Origin: Adineta ricciae
Lineage: Eukaryota > Rotifera > Eurotatoria > Adinetida > Adinetidae
Assembly (NCBI GenBank): GCA_905250025.1
Contig: CAJNOJ010000123.1
Span: 186,001-250,000 of the forward strand
Direction: 5' to 3'
DNA: 64,000 nucleotides
Shown: piece by piece, positions 33,851-46,048 of the stretch
How positions within the stretch are numbered: position 1 is the stretch's first letter
How the letters are laid out: every line of letters starts with the position of its first letter
The notes under the pieces: generated by a model
What the model saw: only the letters and a program-made list of their open reading frames with translations
Told to the model about the DNA's origin: nothing
Database searches by the model: none
Position numbers and translations under genes: made by a program

Positions 33851-34785
33851 CTGACTTGGATCAAACAATATATTTTTAAGTCTTGATTCTTAAATTTAAG
33901 CATATTATTTTGCTCATATTTAGTCCACAGAAACCGTACGGAGTTCTCGAATTTCAAAATGCGAAAATTTTTAAAATTTTGAAAGTTTCAGTTTTCAAAA
34001 TTTAAATTTTCAGAAATTTTGCCATATTTCTTTGAAAAATGGTACCAATTTTAAATTTGCCACTTTATGGTTTACTCAAGGAATTACCGAATGATCATGA
34101 AGATTTACCTTCTTGTTATCATAATCTAGGTATGATGGAAAATCACCGTGGAAATTATACGGAAAGTTTGCAATGGTTGAACAAAGCTCTTCAAATGTAT
34201 ACCCAAACGTTGAAATCGGATGATCCAATCATTGCGCGCACTTATAACAGCATCGGGGAAGTGCAATTACGAACAGGAGATAAGAGTAGTGCATTGGAAT
34301 CGTTTACAAAGGCGTTAAACATCCGTAAAAAAGCTTTCGGCGAAGATCATTTACTCGTTGCTATGTGTTATCATAATATTGGAAATATTTATCAAGAAGA
34401 ACGGAAATTCCAACAGGCGTTTGAATATCATCAAAAATCTTTTCTCATCCGACAAAAACATCTTCCGAATGTTCATCCAGATCTAGGAGCAAGTCTTCAC
34501 TGTCTTGCCGGAATTTATCTATGTATGAATTACCCCGATCAAGCATTGGATTATTATAACAAAGCATTGAAAATCTATCAAAAGACATTACCGAGTACAC
34601 ATTCGGATTTAGCTATGCTATATTATAATCTTGGTCTTCTTTATAATGGGAAAAACAACTTTCAATTAGCGTTGACGAATTTTCAAAAAGCGGCAGAGAT
34701 TTTCAAGGCAACTCTATCTGCAACTCATCCGTTTATAGCTGCAGTCCAACAGCAAATTCAACAAATTTCAAATAGACTAAGATAA

Positions 34786-35257
34786 TTAGTTTGATTACTT
34801 CTTCTCCTGAAATAAAGATATTCTTCTGCTCTTTGACAACTTTTGAAAGAAGAAGTGAGAGCGCTAATGGCATTACACGCAGTTTTATATACTAACAGCA
34901 GTGACAGGAAGGGAAAAGACCGATAAAAACGTCATTGTTTCAGACTATGAAACAAACCGTTGATTATTTGTAATAGCAATAACTCAAATCTGTTTTTGTG
35001 TATCATGATACAAAAACATCTGAAAATGTGATAAGTTTATTTGAATAACTACGATAAAAACCAAAATTTCTTTGCTAACATAAACAACATGATCATTAAA
35101 TACTTCGAATAGGCTATCTCATCGGAAAATGCCAAAGTACATAGAGATTCTCACGGTTATACTGGGTAAAAAGAACAGGATAATTCCTTATAGTGTGTCA
35201 TAGGAATATCTCATAGACATAGATAAATCTACAGCTGAAAGATATATCAAAATGCGG
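34786..35257. other. Convergent intergenic region
   Basis: 3' ends of the ART/TPR gene and the coiled-coil gene. A possible polyadenylation signal (aataaa) lies near 34811. Nothing else was seen. Confidence 0.5.
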
Positions 35258-38200
35258 CTAAGCGTAATTATATCGCAGTTGAGTCATATGATTTTGATTG
35301 AGTTTGTTGTATTCGTCTGTTTGTTTCATTTGATGTATCTTCGATGCTTCAACTTCTGCTGGTTGTCCAACATTCTCTGTTTCAAAATTGGGATCTTGCG
35401 TTGCACAAACATTTCTCCAATGTTGAATTTGTCGCTGTTGTATACTAGATGCTCTTGTCAATACGGCTTGCTTTCTCTTCATCTCGCTTAGCTTTTCTTC
35501 GACCTTCTGTTGTTCTGTCTCTCTTTTGATTCTCACTTTGTTCATAGCATTGACAAGATTCACTTTACCGTCGTAGTTATCCAAGATTTGTTTCAACGAT
35601 TGTTCTGCATTTTCCAATGAAGTCTTCTTCATCTTAAGGAGTTCCTCGTCTTTGCTTTTGTTAGTTCGACTTCGTTTAATATTCTCGTCGATCTTCTCCA
35701 TATGAGTATCAATGTTCACTACTTTACTATTGATTTGTTTCAATTCGATACGATTATTTTCCAATTTCTGATCTTGTTCGTCACGCTTTTGTTGAACTTT
35801 GGATATGTCTGATTCTTTTCGTTTGATTTTCGATTGTAAATCATCCAATTCCATTTGTTTCTCATCGAAAGACCGTTGGCATAGTTTCATTCTATCTGTC
35901 AAACGGCTAATCTCGTTCTGATGTTTTTCCTTCTGCTGGTTTTGTTTTCCTAATTCTATCTGATTTTGTGCATGTTTTTCATCGAATTTGACTTTTTGTT
36001 TTTGTGCTTGGTGTAGTAATTGTTGTTGTTCAATCAGATCGTTTTCCAATTGCAGCGCTGATTTAAAAGCGTTTTTCTTGTTGGTTTGAATATTTTCTAA
36101 AGTGTGAACGGCACTTTGCAAAAAAAGATCTGTCTCATGAATCAGTTGTTGTTGTTGTCGAAGTTGTTGCTCACATGGCTCAAGTTCAACAAGACAAGCA
36201 GTTTGTTCGCTTTGCATCTGTTTAATATCGTTCTGTTTCGATGAATACTGTTGATCCAGTTGACGTAGTTGTTCTTCGTATTGGCTGATGTCGAGATTTG
36301 TTTGTTCGATTTTCGATTGAAGAGCTTCTTGCGATTGCTGCAGCGAAGAGATTTCTCTTTTCAAACTGTTTATTTTTCTGTTCTCCTTATCATCTTCGGA
36401 CTGAACTTTGCTGATCGCTTTGTTCTTCTCCTTGATTTTCTTTGTAGTTTCTTTGCAATCTGTCGATAACCGTTCCCAGTTGCTTTTTGCGGCATTAATA
36501 GCTACAGTCTGGTTTCCCACTTGGGTCTTCAACTCGATTACCTCGCGTACCTGTTTGTCTCGTTGTTCTTCAGCTGTTTTTAAAGTCTCTTTCGCTGCAT
36601 TGAGTTCTTCCTGATATTGATTTGTTGCCTTTTGCTTTTTGAAATGTATCTGTTCTTGTGCTACTCGAGCATTTGTGCATTGCTGGAGAATCACTTTAGT
36701 TCTCTCAACATCATTTTGGCATTGATCAACGAGATCTCGAGCTTGTTGAAGAGCGGTTTGATCTTTGGCGTTCGTTTCCTGCAGTTTTCTCTTCGCACTA
36801 TCGAGTTTTGCTTGGAGTCCTATAAGTTGATTTATAAGTCGATTTTCTTGCTGTTTGATTCGGGTTTCTTGGTCTCGAGCTTCTTCTTCTTTGGCCTCAC
36901 TTTGTCGCAAACTCTTTTCAATTTGTTGCACTTTTTTCGTTTGTTCTTTGACATCTTGTTCGGCTGTACGACATTGCTGTTGCTTACTGTGCAACTCGAA
37001 ACTAAGTTGCTGTTTCTTTTGGATTTCTTGTCCTAATTCTATTTGAAACTGATTTCGTTCTTTCATTTGCTTGTCCAAATCCGTTTTCAAAGCGTTTAAT
37101 TCAGTTTGCAGAGTCTTTAAACGTTCTTCGAGTGCTGCGTGGTTTTCTTCAGCTCTTCTGAGTTCATCGTTTTTAAGAGTGAACTTCTGAGAAAGCTTCT
37201 GTTTTTCATCATTCAATGTGATCCTCTCTTGGTTTTTCGCTTGTATGTCACGTCTGGAAAAGAGAATGGTTGAATTGATTTGATCTCTCCTCATTGAACT
37301 TACTCAGTTCTTTGTTTTCTTTCCAATAATTCTTTAGATAATTGTTCCTCTTTAACAATTAACGCTTTTAACCTGTTCAACTCTGTTCGACTCAGTTGAG
37401 CTTTCGCTTCTAATTCTTTGATTTTGCTTTGTATGTCGCTTTTTGTTTGTTGAACACGTTCGAATTCTAGTTGAGCTTGATTTTCTTCTGCTTGTAGTTG
37501 TTCTTTGTATTGATTGTATTCATTGATTCGATTTTTCTTCATATCGATGGCTTGTTCGATATGTTGAATGCAACTGGCGACTTTTTTCATTTCTAATTCA
37601 AGACGATCACGATTCAATTCAGTTTCGTTCAATTGTCGTTCGAGTTCGCGTTGTCGTTCTTCCACAACAGCAAGTTGTCTCTCAATTTCTGCTAAATCAC
37701 TTTGACATTGGCCAATTTTTCGTTCGATTTGTCGAACTTCTTTGTTCAGCTGTTCCGAGTCTTTTTTCAATTCTTCCAATTGTTCATTCAATCGTTCACC
37801 CTGCTCGGCAAATTGCTTTTGTTTGTTTGCAATCTGCTGTTGTTCGTATTCGAGTTCTTTGACTTGTTCGAGTAGACGAGTCTTCTCACTAAGGAGTCGA
37901 GATTTTTCTTCTTGCAAACTTTCGATTTGATCTTCATTGCGTTGTATTTCTTTTTCTAAACGATTGGATTCCGATTCATAGTTCTGACATTTCTTTTGCC
38001 ACTTGATCTTGTCATTATGTAAATTTTGAACTTCGTCGTTGATCTTTTCTATGTTCGCGTTTGTTCCTTCTAATTCATCTTTCAATCGATCTATTTTCCC
38101 CGACTGTTCTTCGATCTTACGTTTAAAGTCTTCAACTTCTTTCGACATGAGTAATTTAGCAGCTTCTGCCTTTTGAAGTTTTATCTTATTCGTCTGCTGA

Positions 38201-38283
38201 GTTGTGTTTTGTTCTAAAAATTCTTCGTCGATATCTTTCATCATGTAAGGCATCGTGTTGCCATTTTCTACCTCGTCTATCAT
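35258..38283 (-). CDS. Long coiled-coil protein
   Basis: Two exons, 38283-37304 and 37253-35258, joined across a 50-base intron (GTAAGT...TTCCAG); 991 aa. The start is the ATG at 38283 (MIDEVENGN). Apart from the first 40 and last 40 residues the whole protein is charged heptad-repeat sequence rich in E, K, Q and R, as in myosin tails, SMC arms or golgins. No head domain, nucleotide-binding site, zinc finger or transmembrane segment is visible, so it is likely a structural or scaffolding rod of some 130 nm. It is transcribed away from an AAA+ ATPase gene that also has a coiled coil, with 649 bases between the start codons. A specific family cannot be assigned, since coiled-coil similarity is not informative. 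Confidence 0.85.
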
Positions 38284-38932
38284 TGTGACAAATCTTTCCT
38301 TATAAGCCAAAGAATTCTGTTTTTATACCCAAACTGTGCTTAATGACGTCACTGGAAAATTCTTCCTTTCGCAACGATGAGAAAAAGGCATACTGGGTTT
38401 TTTATCATGAATTTCGCTTGCCTATTGCTGTTCTCTTATGATATCCGACAAAAACAGATCCAAAAACAAAAAAAATGAAATCACCCTGTTTCTTGTGTTG
38501 GAAAGAATGTGCTGCAAGAAGGATTGACATTTTTTATTATTCTCTTTCATTACCTTTTTTAACTGGATTCTTCCTGTGCCATCAGTATATAAGATTATGT
38601 TTTTCTCTCGTCTCATTCATGCTGCTGATCGGCGTTGAGAAAGGGACAATATTTACCGTTAGGAGACTTTTTTCTTGCTTCCTTCAACATCATTCTTTTA
38701 GTCTCAGTGATTTATAATATCTGCTGCGATAGTGGAAATTGTGGGTACAATTTCCATGAAACTTGCCTTTTCCCCACTTATATGAGATCGAATAAGCCAA
38801 CGTCACAGTTATTAGAACCTTTTGTCCGCTATTTGACACTCAAAAACGATTCGTTTTGTTTTACTTTGTTAGAAACTAAGATCCGTACGTTAAAAATACA
38901 ATAAACTGTATAATCCATTGGTCTATCTAGCA
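38284..38932. promoter_or_regulatory. Shared upstream region of the coiled-coil and AAA+ genes
   Basis: 649 bases between divergent start codons. TATA-like 'gtatataag' occurs at 38585. 5' UTRs of both genes must lie here. Co-regulation is inference. Confidence 0.35.
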
Positions 38933-41900
38933 ATGACAGATCATTCATGGGTATCGGCTTTTGATTATTTGCAATCCAAGACAGGCTTCAATGAAGAAAA
39001 TTTTCACAAAATTCATCACTGGTATACGGAAAAATGTGGTGGAGATTTCGATTCGGTAGAAGATGAACAAGAAGTTTTGCAAAAGATGGCAAATCAACTG
39101 AAAATCAAGCTAGATGATGATGATGATCAAGGCATGGCATTGTTACGTCAATGTGTTGTATCAGATGACGAAAGCCAATGTCGAACTCTTGTCGAACATA
39201 AACTCTCTCAAATGAAACCAATCACTCCAAGAAAATCGGACCCCACTACATCGGTCAAACCGATTGCAAGTGGTAATCTTTGGAAGCGATATTGTTTGAT
39301 TATTTCAGTATCTCCTTTCAGGCTTTTCTTCATCGACCATTCGTGGAATGATTACAACACTCACCGAAATTGATTGTGTACTCACCATCAAGAAGGCTTT
39401 CTCTGAAGTTTCGGGCTTTATTCAATCATTTCTATTGAAACCAATCAATCGGTGAGTTTTAGTTTCAACAAAAAAGATACGATTTTCGAGTTTCTCTATT
39501 CAGCACAAACCAGCCATCAACCATTTTGAATTCCGATCAGGAAGTGTTACTTGATAATCAATCGATACTTTATCACTTTATTGGCCAACAAGTCTCTGAA
39601 AGGCACACAAATGCGTCCGCTAGTCCTTCGGATCTAACCAATTTTCGTCTTGTCGAGCCGATCAAAGTGAAAGATGCTTTTGATGAATGGACTTACGATC
39701 ATCTACGTGGTCTATTTGATTTGGATCTCAAGCCTCACACCAGCAATACAACCTTTCCAACTCGGTGGTGTTTGTCCGACAATGTTTCAATCTACTGTCG
39801 CATTCAACAGATAGATTCCACTGGAAGTACTCCATCTTCATTAAAAAACTCTGATCGATCAACCTCGATTCCAGTTGATAAATTTCTACGTCATAGTCGT
39901 TCCCAAGATAACAGCGGTCGGAGCAGTACTCGGCGTGCCCCATTCCTTGACAGAAGTATATCTGAGTATCCGAATTCCGTTAATGGAAGTCGGAAACAAG
40001 ATGGACAGGGAACAGATGATGAACGTGATGACTTATTTTCGTTGATGAAAGGTTTGTTTACAAATATCTTATTTAATATCAAATTGGTTTTTGATTTTCA
40101 GAGAAGAGCGTTCCGTCCGTTGCAGAACTTTATGCTGATCTACATTTAGTCAAACTTTATTTTCGTTATATGCTACGTGAACATCCAGCTGTGAAAGAGA
40201 TTGAAGATCTGGCTAAAATTGACATCAAGTGTTTAAGTTTTGCATTTGAAGAGATTGAATCGGAAATTTTCAACGATGACAAATTGTTTGAGAGAATGAA
40301 GGAGTTTTTCCTTCCGTTGACAATCTCAGAAGAAGAATTACGACGACACTGGTCTTCGAACGGAAATATTCAATGCGTTTGGGAAGAAAAACGCCAAAAC
40401 TTGCACAGGAAAGGGAAGGAACTCGAGCGTAAGTTGGTCGAAGCACAACAAATCGAACAAGAATTATCGTCGAAAACAGATGAAATCGAAGAGCAAATTG
40501 ATGAAACAGCGAAAAAATCGTTGGCGATAAAAGAAAGACAAGATTCTCTTGAAGACAGTTACAAACAAAAGAACATGGTTACCCGATTTCTGCAAAAGAA
40601 GCTGAAGCAAGGAAAGAGAACTGAAAAGGAAATTGAAGCCGTTTGCGAAGAATACCAACGATGTAAACAGATCAAAGATAAACTGATGAGCCAATTGAGC
40701 AAATGTAAAGAGAAAGAAAAGAAAGCTAGCGAGAAAGTCGAAGATTTGGAGAATCAAATCGAAGAAACAAAGGTGGCCTTAAACAGGATTAATACCAAAC
40801 TCGACAAAAAACCTGGACCAGTCGATACTCAGTTAGTAAAACCACCACGTGGACTGATTCTCTATGGACCACCAGGTAAATCTCAGCTACTCGTTCCGAG
40901 AACAGGATGAAATTAATTGTCATTTGTTTCTCTATGGAACAGGTACGGGTAAATCAGACATATTGAAAAGACTGGCACAGAAATTAGGCATCACTCTGGT
41001 CAGTCAACCCTTAGCTGCTGGTGAATTGAATCGACCACTCGTTGGACAAAGCGAAGAGATCTTGATTGCCTTATGTTCTCGTTGTTCACACATACCCTAT
41101 GCGATGTGTGCACTTGCCATCGATGAAATCGATTCTTTAGCTCCTAAACGTGGCGAAAATTCCAGTGAAGGCAAAGTCGATAAGATCTCAGTTCTCTTAT
41201 CGTTAATCGAAGGTATCAAGGATGTGCCGAACTTGATGATCTTCAGTGCAACCAATCGATTGCATATGATGGACGAAGCATTTCTACGCCGTCTGTCGGG
41301 TAAATTTTTCGTTGGTCGACCATCGTCGCAATCACGCACTAGTATGCTCGGGAGAATTCCTTTCTGGGCTCTCGATCCTGAATTGCTCGATCAACTTTCT
41401 ATTGCCACGACTAACTTTAGTGGAGCTGCTGTCAAGTAAACACTTTCATCATCTTTTGTCTGTAAAACTCACACTGATATTTCTAGAGCATTGGGTCGAG
41501 CAATAACAACTAAATGTATCAAAATGAATAACGCTAAGCCCATTTCAGAAATGGATGCTCTGACATTAGCAGATCAAATAGCTCAATATCATCAAATCTA
41601 TATTGGCAGTGAAACTTTACCTCGTTTACTCAAACGCAATCAGCAAGATACCTCTCGTCGTCCTATTCATTCATTGTCGACCGATGAAAAGTATACTGGC
41701 CGTATGATTGTCGATTTGCATGAACAATACGTACGTATGGAAGTGTTCGAACCAAAAGCGAAGGAAAATGAATGCGTTTTATCAGTCATCGAACGTAAAT
41801 TATATCCGAATGAAACAAACGTTCAAACTTTATTAGAACGCCTAACTGCATATGGCAAAAGTCAAAATGTTCAACTTCTTCAATTAATCGATCTGAATTT

Positions 41901-42776
41901 ACTTGCGTCACAGAGCGCCTACGATCAGACAAAGATCTATGAAACGCTGAAAGATCGTTATGATGAATATGTTTCATATACTCGTTCGATGATTATTTAT
42001 GATATGGATGCATTAGTAGGTGTCAACAAATCAGAGAATGATTCAAATATGGGCTCATCGACGAGTTATACGATCAGCAATCAAGGTATATATGCTTATG
42101 TACTTGCTCGATTTCGTGATCGAGTCATGGAAGATAATCAAGGAGAAAAAGGAGACAGTATTCAACGATGGGCAGTTGCTATTATTCGTGAGCCGTATCT
42201 TTTACGTCAATTTGTCGCAGACGTTCAATTTCCGCGATCACAACGTGAAGAAGAAGAACTTGAAACGGAACGACGTTTGGCAGAAAAACTTCTCAAATGT
42301 GTCAAATGCCAAGATTTCTACATCGAAAGAGAAAATCGAATGGGTACGTTTCTGAATACAAACACTGAAACCTAATCACAATGTTCATTGTAGGTAGCTG
42401 TAATTTTCACGACGGATTTCTCTACGACATCTCAACAGATGAGCTGAGGAGATGTACCCCAAGCGAAGCATTAAAAGAGTTAAACGTACTGGAATGCGAT
42501 GCTTTTCAAAAGCGAGATTCATCGGATACATACGAACGGCAAAAAAATAAGTTCAAGTGGATCTGCTGTAACGAAACGTTTTCTGGTGTGTGCAAAGGTG
42601 GGTGTAAAAGAGGCAAACACGGTTTCTTTTGGAATGAATATCAACCATCAGTTCATGGGGTGAGCACGAAAAAGATCAACCCACCACAACAAGTGACAAT
42701 CGAACAGTGGGAAAATGCTTGTGTAACCAACGAAGAATACGAAGAAAAATGGCAAGAATTGCGCAGAGATGATTGA
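38933..42776 (+). CDS. AAA+ ATPase with central coiled coil and C-terminal zinc-finger-like motif
   Basis: Seven exons: 38933-39272, 39322-39451, 39504-40051, 40102-40875, 40943-41435, 41487-42343 and 42394-42776, all GT...AG with consistent phase; 1,174 aa. Residues 1-430 show no known domain. Residues about 435-577 form a coiled coil. The AAA+ module starts at PPRGLILYGPPGTGKSD (Walker A, split by the intron 40876-40942), continues with CALAIDEIDSLAP (Walker B, near residue 655), FSATNRL (sensor 1) and FLRRL (arginine-finger position), and ends with the small domain. It resembles the meiotic/VPS4-Cdc48 clade in motif style. The C-terminus has CVKCQDFYIERENRMGSC followed by NFHDG, a C-x2-C...C-x2-H metal-binding pattern spanning the last intron, and more cysteines beyond. 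This suggests a hexameric remodelling ATPase; the substrate is unknown. Its neighbour, transcribed divergently, is a coiled-coil protein. Confidence 0.85.
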
Positions 42777-43626
42777 TTCTCATTAATCTTTTTAGTCAGG
42801 AAATTGTAATCGATATTTTATAAACGCGAGATTTAAGTGAACAGATTTTATTCAAGAATTCGAAAATCTCATTTTTATGGACTTTTAACGCTTGAGTATC
42901 AAGGAAAATAACATTCATTCATTTAATTTCCATTCGACATCTACTCGGAAAAAAATTCTTGTAGTGTTTTTCTATGCACAGTTTGCCGATACAAAGGTTC
43001 CAAGAAAAAAGTTGATATGATAATTAAAAAACAGAAACAACACGTATTTCCATTGTTATGATTACGAGATATATTCAATTTTTCTATACCTATAATCATT
43101 CTCTACATTTCAGTTTACATTACAAGGGTCTCATCGACTTCAGCCACTATTTTATAAATAAAATATTTAACAACGAGTATAACAGACGAAATTTCTTTGG
43201 TCGAGCATTTTTTGACATATAAACTTTGATTTGAAACAAGAAGTATTGAGTGGGAAAATCCAAATTATATTCTTTAGACAATAAAGAAAAACTTCTATAA
43301 ATCACGATTGTGATATATACATATATGTTGTATAGTAAACTGATTTCAATCCAACGGATTCCATGGACAAGAAATATTTTTCGAACTTGCGACGAAAAAC
43401 ATCACTGAAACCTTTTCTTCTCCATCATCAAGTTCAATATAGAAGAAACATCAAACTTCTATACAATGCGACATTCATTACTATTGTGGATGGAACATAG
43501 TCGAAAACCAACTGATGAAACCTTTCAACAAGGTCGAAACGTGTCTGGAGTTTGCTTCGATATCTTAGTGTGAAAGAAGAACAGATGAAAACTAATTTTA
43601 TTTTTAGTTATTAAATAAATCGATTT
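42777..43626. other. Intergenic region
   Basis: AT-rich, with several short open stretches but no supportable gene. It holds the 3' UTR of the AAA+ gene. Confidence 0.4.
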
Positions 43627-44250
43627 TCACAAATCAGATTTCACCATATCCACTTTTTGAATCACTTGTTTTATATTTCGCGTTTCTAGTGCTTTATGTG
43701 TCAATCGAAATTTAGCATTTGCCACATTACCCTTTTGTATAAAAGTGACTACAGCACCAATTACATCGTGATCCTCAATAATATTATCTAATTTCATTGT
43801 GTGACCATAGTGCGGACAATATGGATACAAACGCAAATATTAATTAAGCTGCAATATGAGGAATGACAGTTTGGACAAATGCCTTGGATATTCATATACC
43901 TGTGGAAGTGATGCTGTTCCCGCGACTATGTTGACGATTGCCTGTACATCAGTTATTATATGTTTGTTATCAATTGATTCACCTAAAATAATTATATTTA
44001 GAGCAAAAGATCCTACGAAAGAATTCCACATTCTCAAACTAGTTTGAGAAAAGTATATGAATTGAAAAATACATCCTATTCTCTGTTGTTCAACATTACA
44101 GAATAGGATGACTATACTCGAACATACCTGATCCAATGACAAACGAATTCTTTTGATGAATAAATAATACTGCAAACACAAAAATAAGAACAAGAAAAGA
44201 GCGCATATTAGATAGCATAAATATTTAGAGTGAGTTAACAGATGATACAC
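43627..44250 (-). CDS. Possible small multi-exon gene, unknown function
   Basis: Three pieces look exon-like. The first (44250 to about 44130) encodes a hydrophobic N-terminus (YLICALFLFLFLCLQYYLF) and ends at a good donor (CAG-GTATGT). The second encodes ESIDNKHIITDVQAIVNIVAGTASLPQ, in two parts: ESIDNKHIITDVQA then IVNIVAGTASLPQ, between an acceptor-like 'attttag' and donor-like 'gtatatg'. The third (about 43836-43627) encodes a soluble segment ending NIKQVIQKVDMVKSDL. The phases I tried do not join all three without a stop, so the exon model is unresolved. It may be a secreted protein or a pseudogene; no family recognised. Confidence 0.3.
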
Positions 44251-44617
44251 GCCTTATTTAATAATCTCGCCAGTTACGATCTATATAGACTCAGTTAGCT
44301 ATCTATTGCTGATATCCTCTCATATAAACACGAAAAAACATACTGTTTTCTCTTCAGTTCTTTCCATGGTTTACAATCCTTATTTGCTTTTCATGACACA
44401 GCATCATGGGAAATAAAAACTGATAACAGATAACATTTGAAAAGCTCTCAAGTGTTGTGTATAAGAAAAATTTCGTTTTATTTTCGTAACATTTGATAGT
44501 ATAAACGAATCTTTAGAGGATAAAACAATATTTACCAGTATATGTTTAATTTCTGCACAGAATTTATTTAGTAAATACAATGAGTTTGACGACGTAAATG
44601 AAGGCAAAACTATGAAA

Positions 44618-45298
44618 TTAGGAGAAGAGTATAAGAATTGCTTCATATAATTCAGATGAAACATTTTGTAATTGAAATTGAACGGGTCCATCAAACCAGA
44701 CGACGTGTCCCCTGTCGATATGGCCAGACGATAAGGGAAAATCATGTTTAGAATTGATTTTCAATTGACCATTTGTTAATGAAATGAAAATTCCAGAAAA
44801 CTCGAATAACTGATCTCCACTCGTTTCATTCGCATTTAATTTCAATCGATACGCTCGACATCCAACAAGATTTACTTTTGCAATAGGAGTGTATTTATCA
44901 TATTCAAGATTATTATCCAAAGGAAAAGATTTCTCTTGTAAGACTTCAATGCCAACAAACCAAGCATCAGTAAGACTTTCATTCAGACATTCCACACGAT
45001 GTATAAGCGGATTGTTTCGATATTCTCCAGAGAAACAATCACCACTCACATATTCTTGTGCACAGCTATTCGATCCATATACTTGACTTTGACAACATGA
45101 ACCAACAATGACCATATAGATCGTGTTTTGTCTATGTCGATGATACATTGTGACAGAATTACGCGGTAATTTGGCGATAAAAACATTAACACGTGAATTT
45201 CGAATGAATGGTTTGTGATATGGTTCTTCTAACACTTCGACAAAATTTTCTTCGTCATATCTATCCGCCAACGAATCTTTTACCGATGATGGTATCAT
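44618..45298 (-). CDS. Cupin-fold protein
   Basis: 226 aa from ATG at 45298 in a single exon; an acceptor-like 'ttctttctag' directly before the ATG suggests a 5' UTR intron. The segment NSVTMYHRHRQNTIYMVIVG has the spacing of cupin motif 1 (H-x-H), and IDRGHVVWFDGP near the C-terminus could be part of a second beta-barrel. HxH metal ligation is seen; the usual later E and H ligands are less clear. Cupins cover many enzymes and binding proteins, so no reaction is proposed. There is no obvious signal peptide. Confidence 0.55.
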   Translation of the reverse strand: MIPSSVKDSLADRYDEENFVEVLEEPYHKPFIRNSRVNVFIAKLPRNSVTMYHRHRQNTIYMVIVGSCCQSQVYGSNSCAQEYVSGDCFSGEYRNNPLIHRVECLNESLTDAWFVGIEVLQEKSFPLDNNLEYDKYTPIAKVNLVGCRAYRLKLNANETSGDQLFEFSGIFISLTNGQLKINSKHDFPLSSGHIDRGHVVWFDGPVQFQLQNVSSELYEAILILFS

Positions 45299-46048
45299 AT
45301 TTCTAGAAAGAATATTTAACAAAGATTTCTCTCTGATGGATTTTATACAATTTGTGATATTTAGATATGACGTATAAAAGAAAAGAAGGTATCTCTAACG
45401 ACTCTCATTGTATAGTGATAAAGAGAAAAGCTTTACGTAAAAAAAAAAGAATCTGAATATTATGTCAAGAGTAAAAGTGTTACTTCAACATCAACAATAA
45501 CACTTCGAAATTCTTCGATGTTGCACAAGCACAGCTGAAACTTTATTTTACACTAAATCGGGTAAGTGAAAATGAATACAATCGTTTACGACTATGACTT
45601 TGGATTTGCAAGATGCGAATACATAACTCGACCCATTGCATCTTATTGTACGAGTGAATGATAAAGAAAACTTCACATTCGACATCATAAGTCTTTATTG
45701 TTATTCGCTTACCTATACATCTGGTCGAATGCAGCTGACATTGTTGAATAATACTGAAGTCTATTTAGACATAGGCGGTTCATCGTTGAAAAAAACAAAG
45801 GTCTATTCACGATCTCACTGATCTATGATGTCGAAATGTTCTTGACTTAATCAAAATATCATGAACTACTGAACGTTCATCTGAATAGTCGCACATCAGA
45901 GTTGAATGCAAAAATGATAAACTTCTATTTTCAACACTATTAAAAAAAGTAAAGAAGTCAATTAACAAGGCTTGTATAGTAATATAAATGATTAAAAGGA
46001 GGAAAAAAATGTTCGTTTATATAGTGAAAATGTTGTTTTCGTTGTGGA
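45299..46048. other. Intergenic region
   Basis: A short open stretch at 45636-45821 has no supporting splice signals or known similarity. No other feature was seen. Confidence 0.4.

Larger units (their letters stand above)
29296..34069. mobile_element. 4,774-bp non-coding foldback-type element with 8-bp target duplication
   Basis: The element interrupts the TPR exon and is flanked by GTTTACTC at 29288-29295 and 34070-34077. Copy 1 has one GTTTACTC in the same place (near 28101), which is the empty site. The ends are inverted but diverged: GTGGCAAAATTTGG close to the left end and GTGGCAAATTTAAAATTGG read inward from the right end. Long inverted arms follow, about 1.2 kb on the left and 0.7 kb on the right; the inner parts (30330-30515 versus 33345-33560) match well, including 'gaaaacaaaatagtgaagtc'. 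The central 2.8 kb has no long reading frame and no recognisable transposase. It is probably a non-autonomous element of the hAT or P type mobilised in trans. Confidence 0.85.
28310..34785 (+). pseudogene. ADP-ribosyltransferase/TPR gene, second copy, lacking exon 1 and split by a 4.8-kb element
   Basis: The copy starts inside the intron (28310), continues with exon 2 from 28348 to 29295, and resumes at 34078 up to the stop at 34785. It is almost identical to copy 1, with scattered synonymous and a few amino-acid changes (for example P to S in the loop before the YRGQ motif). All catalytic motifs are kept: YRGQ, FLSTS, DEQEVLV. After the insertion the TPR array continues with at least four more kinesin-light-chain-type repeats (FGEDHLLVAMCYHNIGNIY and similar) to the C-terminus. 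The coding frame would be continuous after removal of the element and one 8-bp target copy. As assembled it ends in element sequence after a few codons. It may be an allele of copy 1 rather than a second gene. Confidence 0.8.

Noticed and set aside
35252-37046. Long open frames on the plus strand opposite the coiled-coil gene
   Set aside because: They are mirror frames caused by the biased codons of E/K/Q-rich coding sequence; their products are Cys/Phe/Leu-rich low-complexity sequence.
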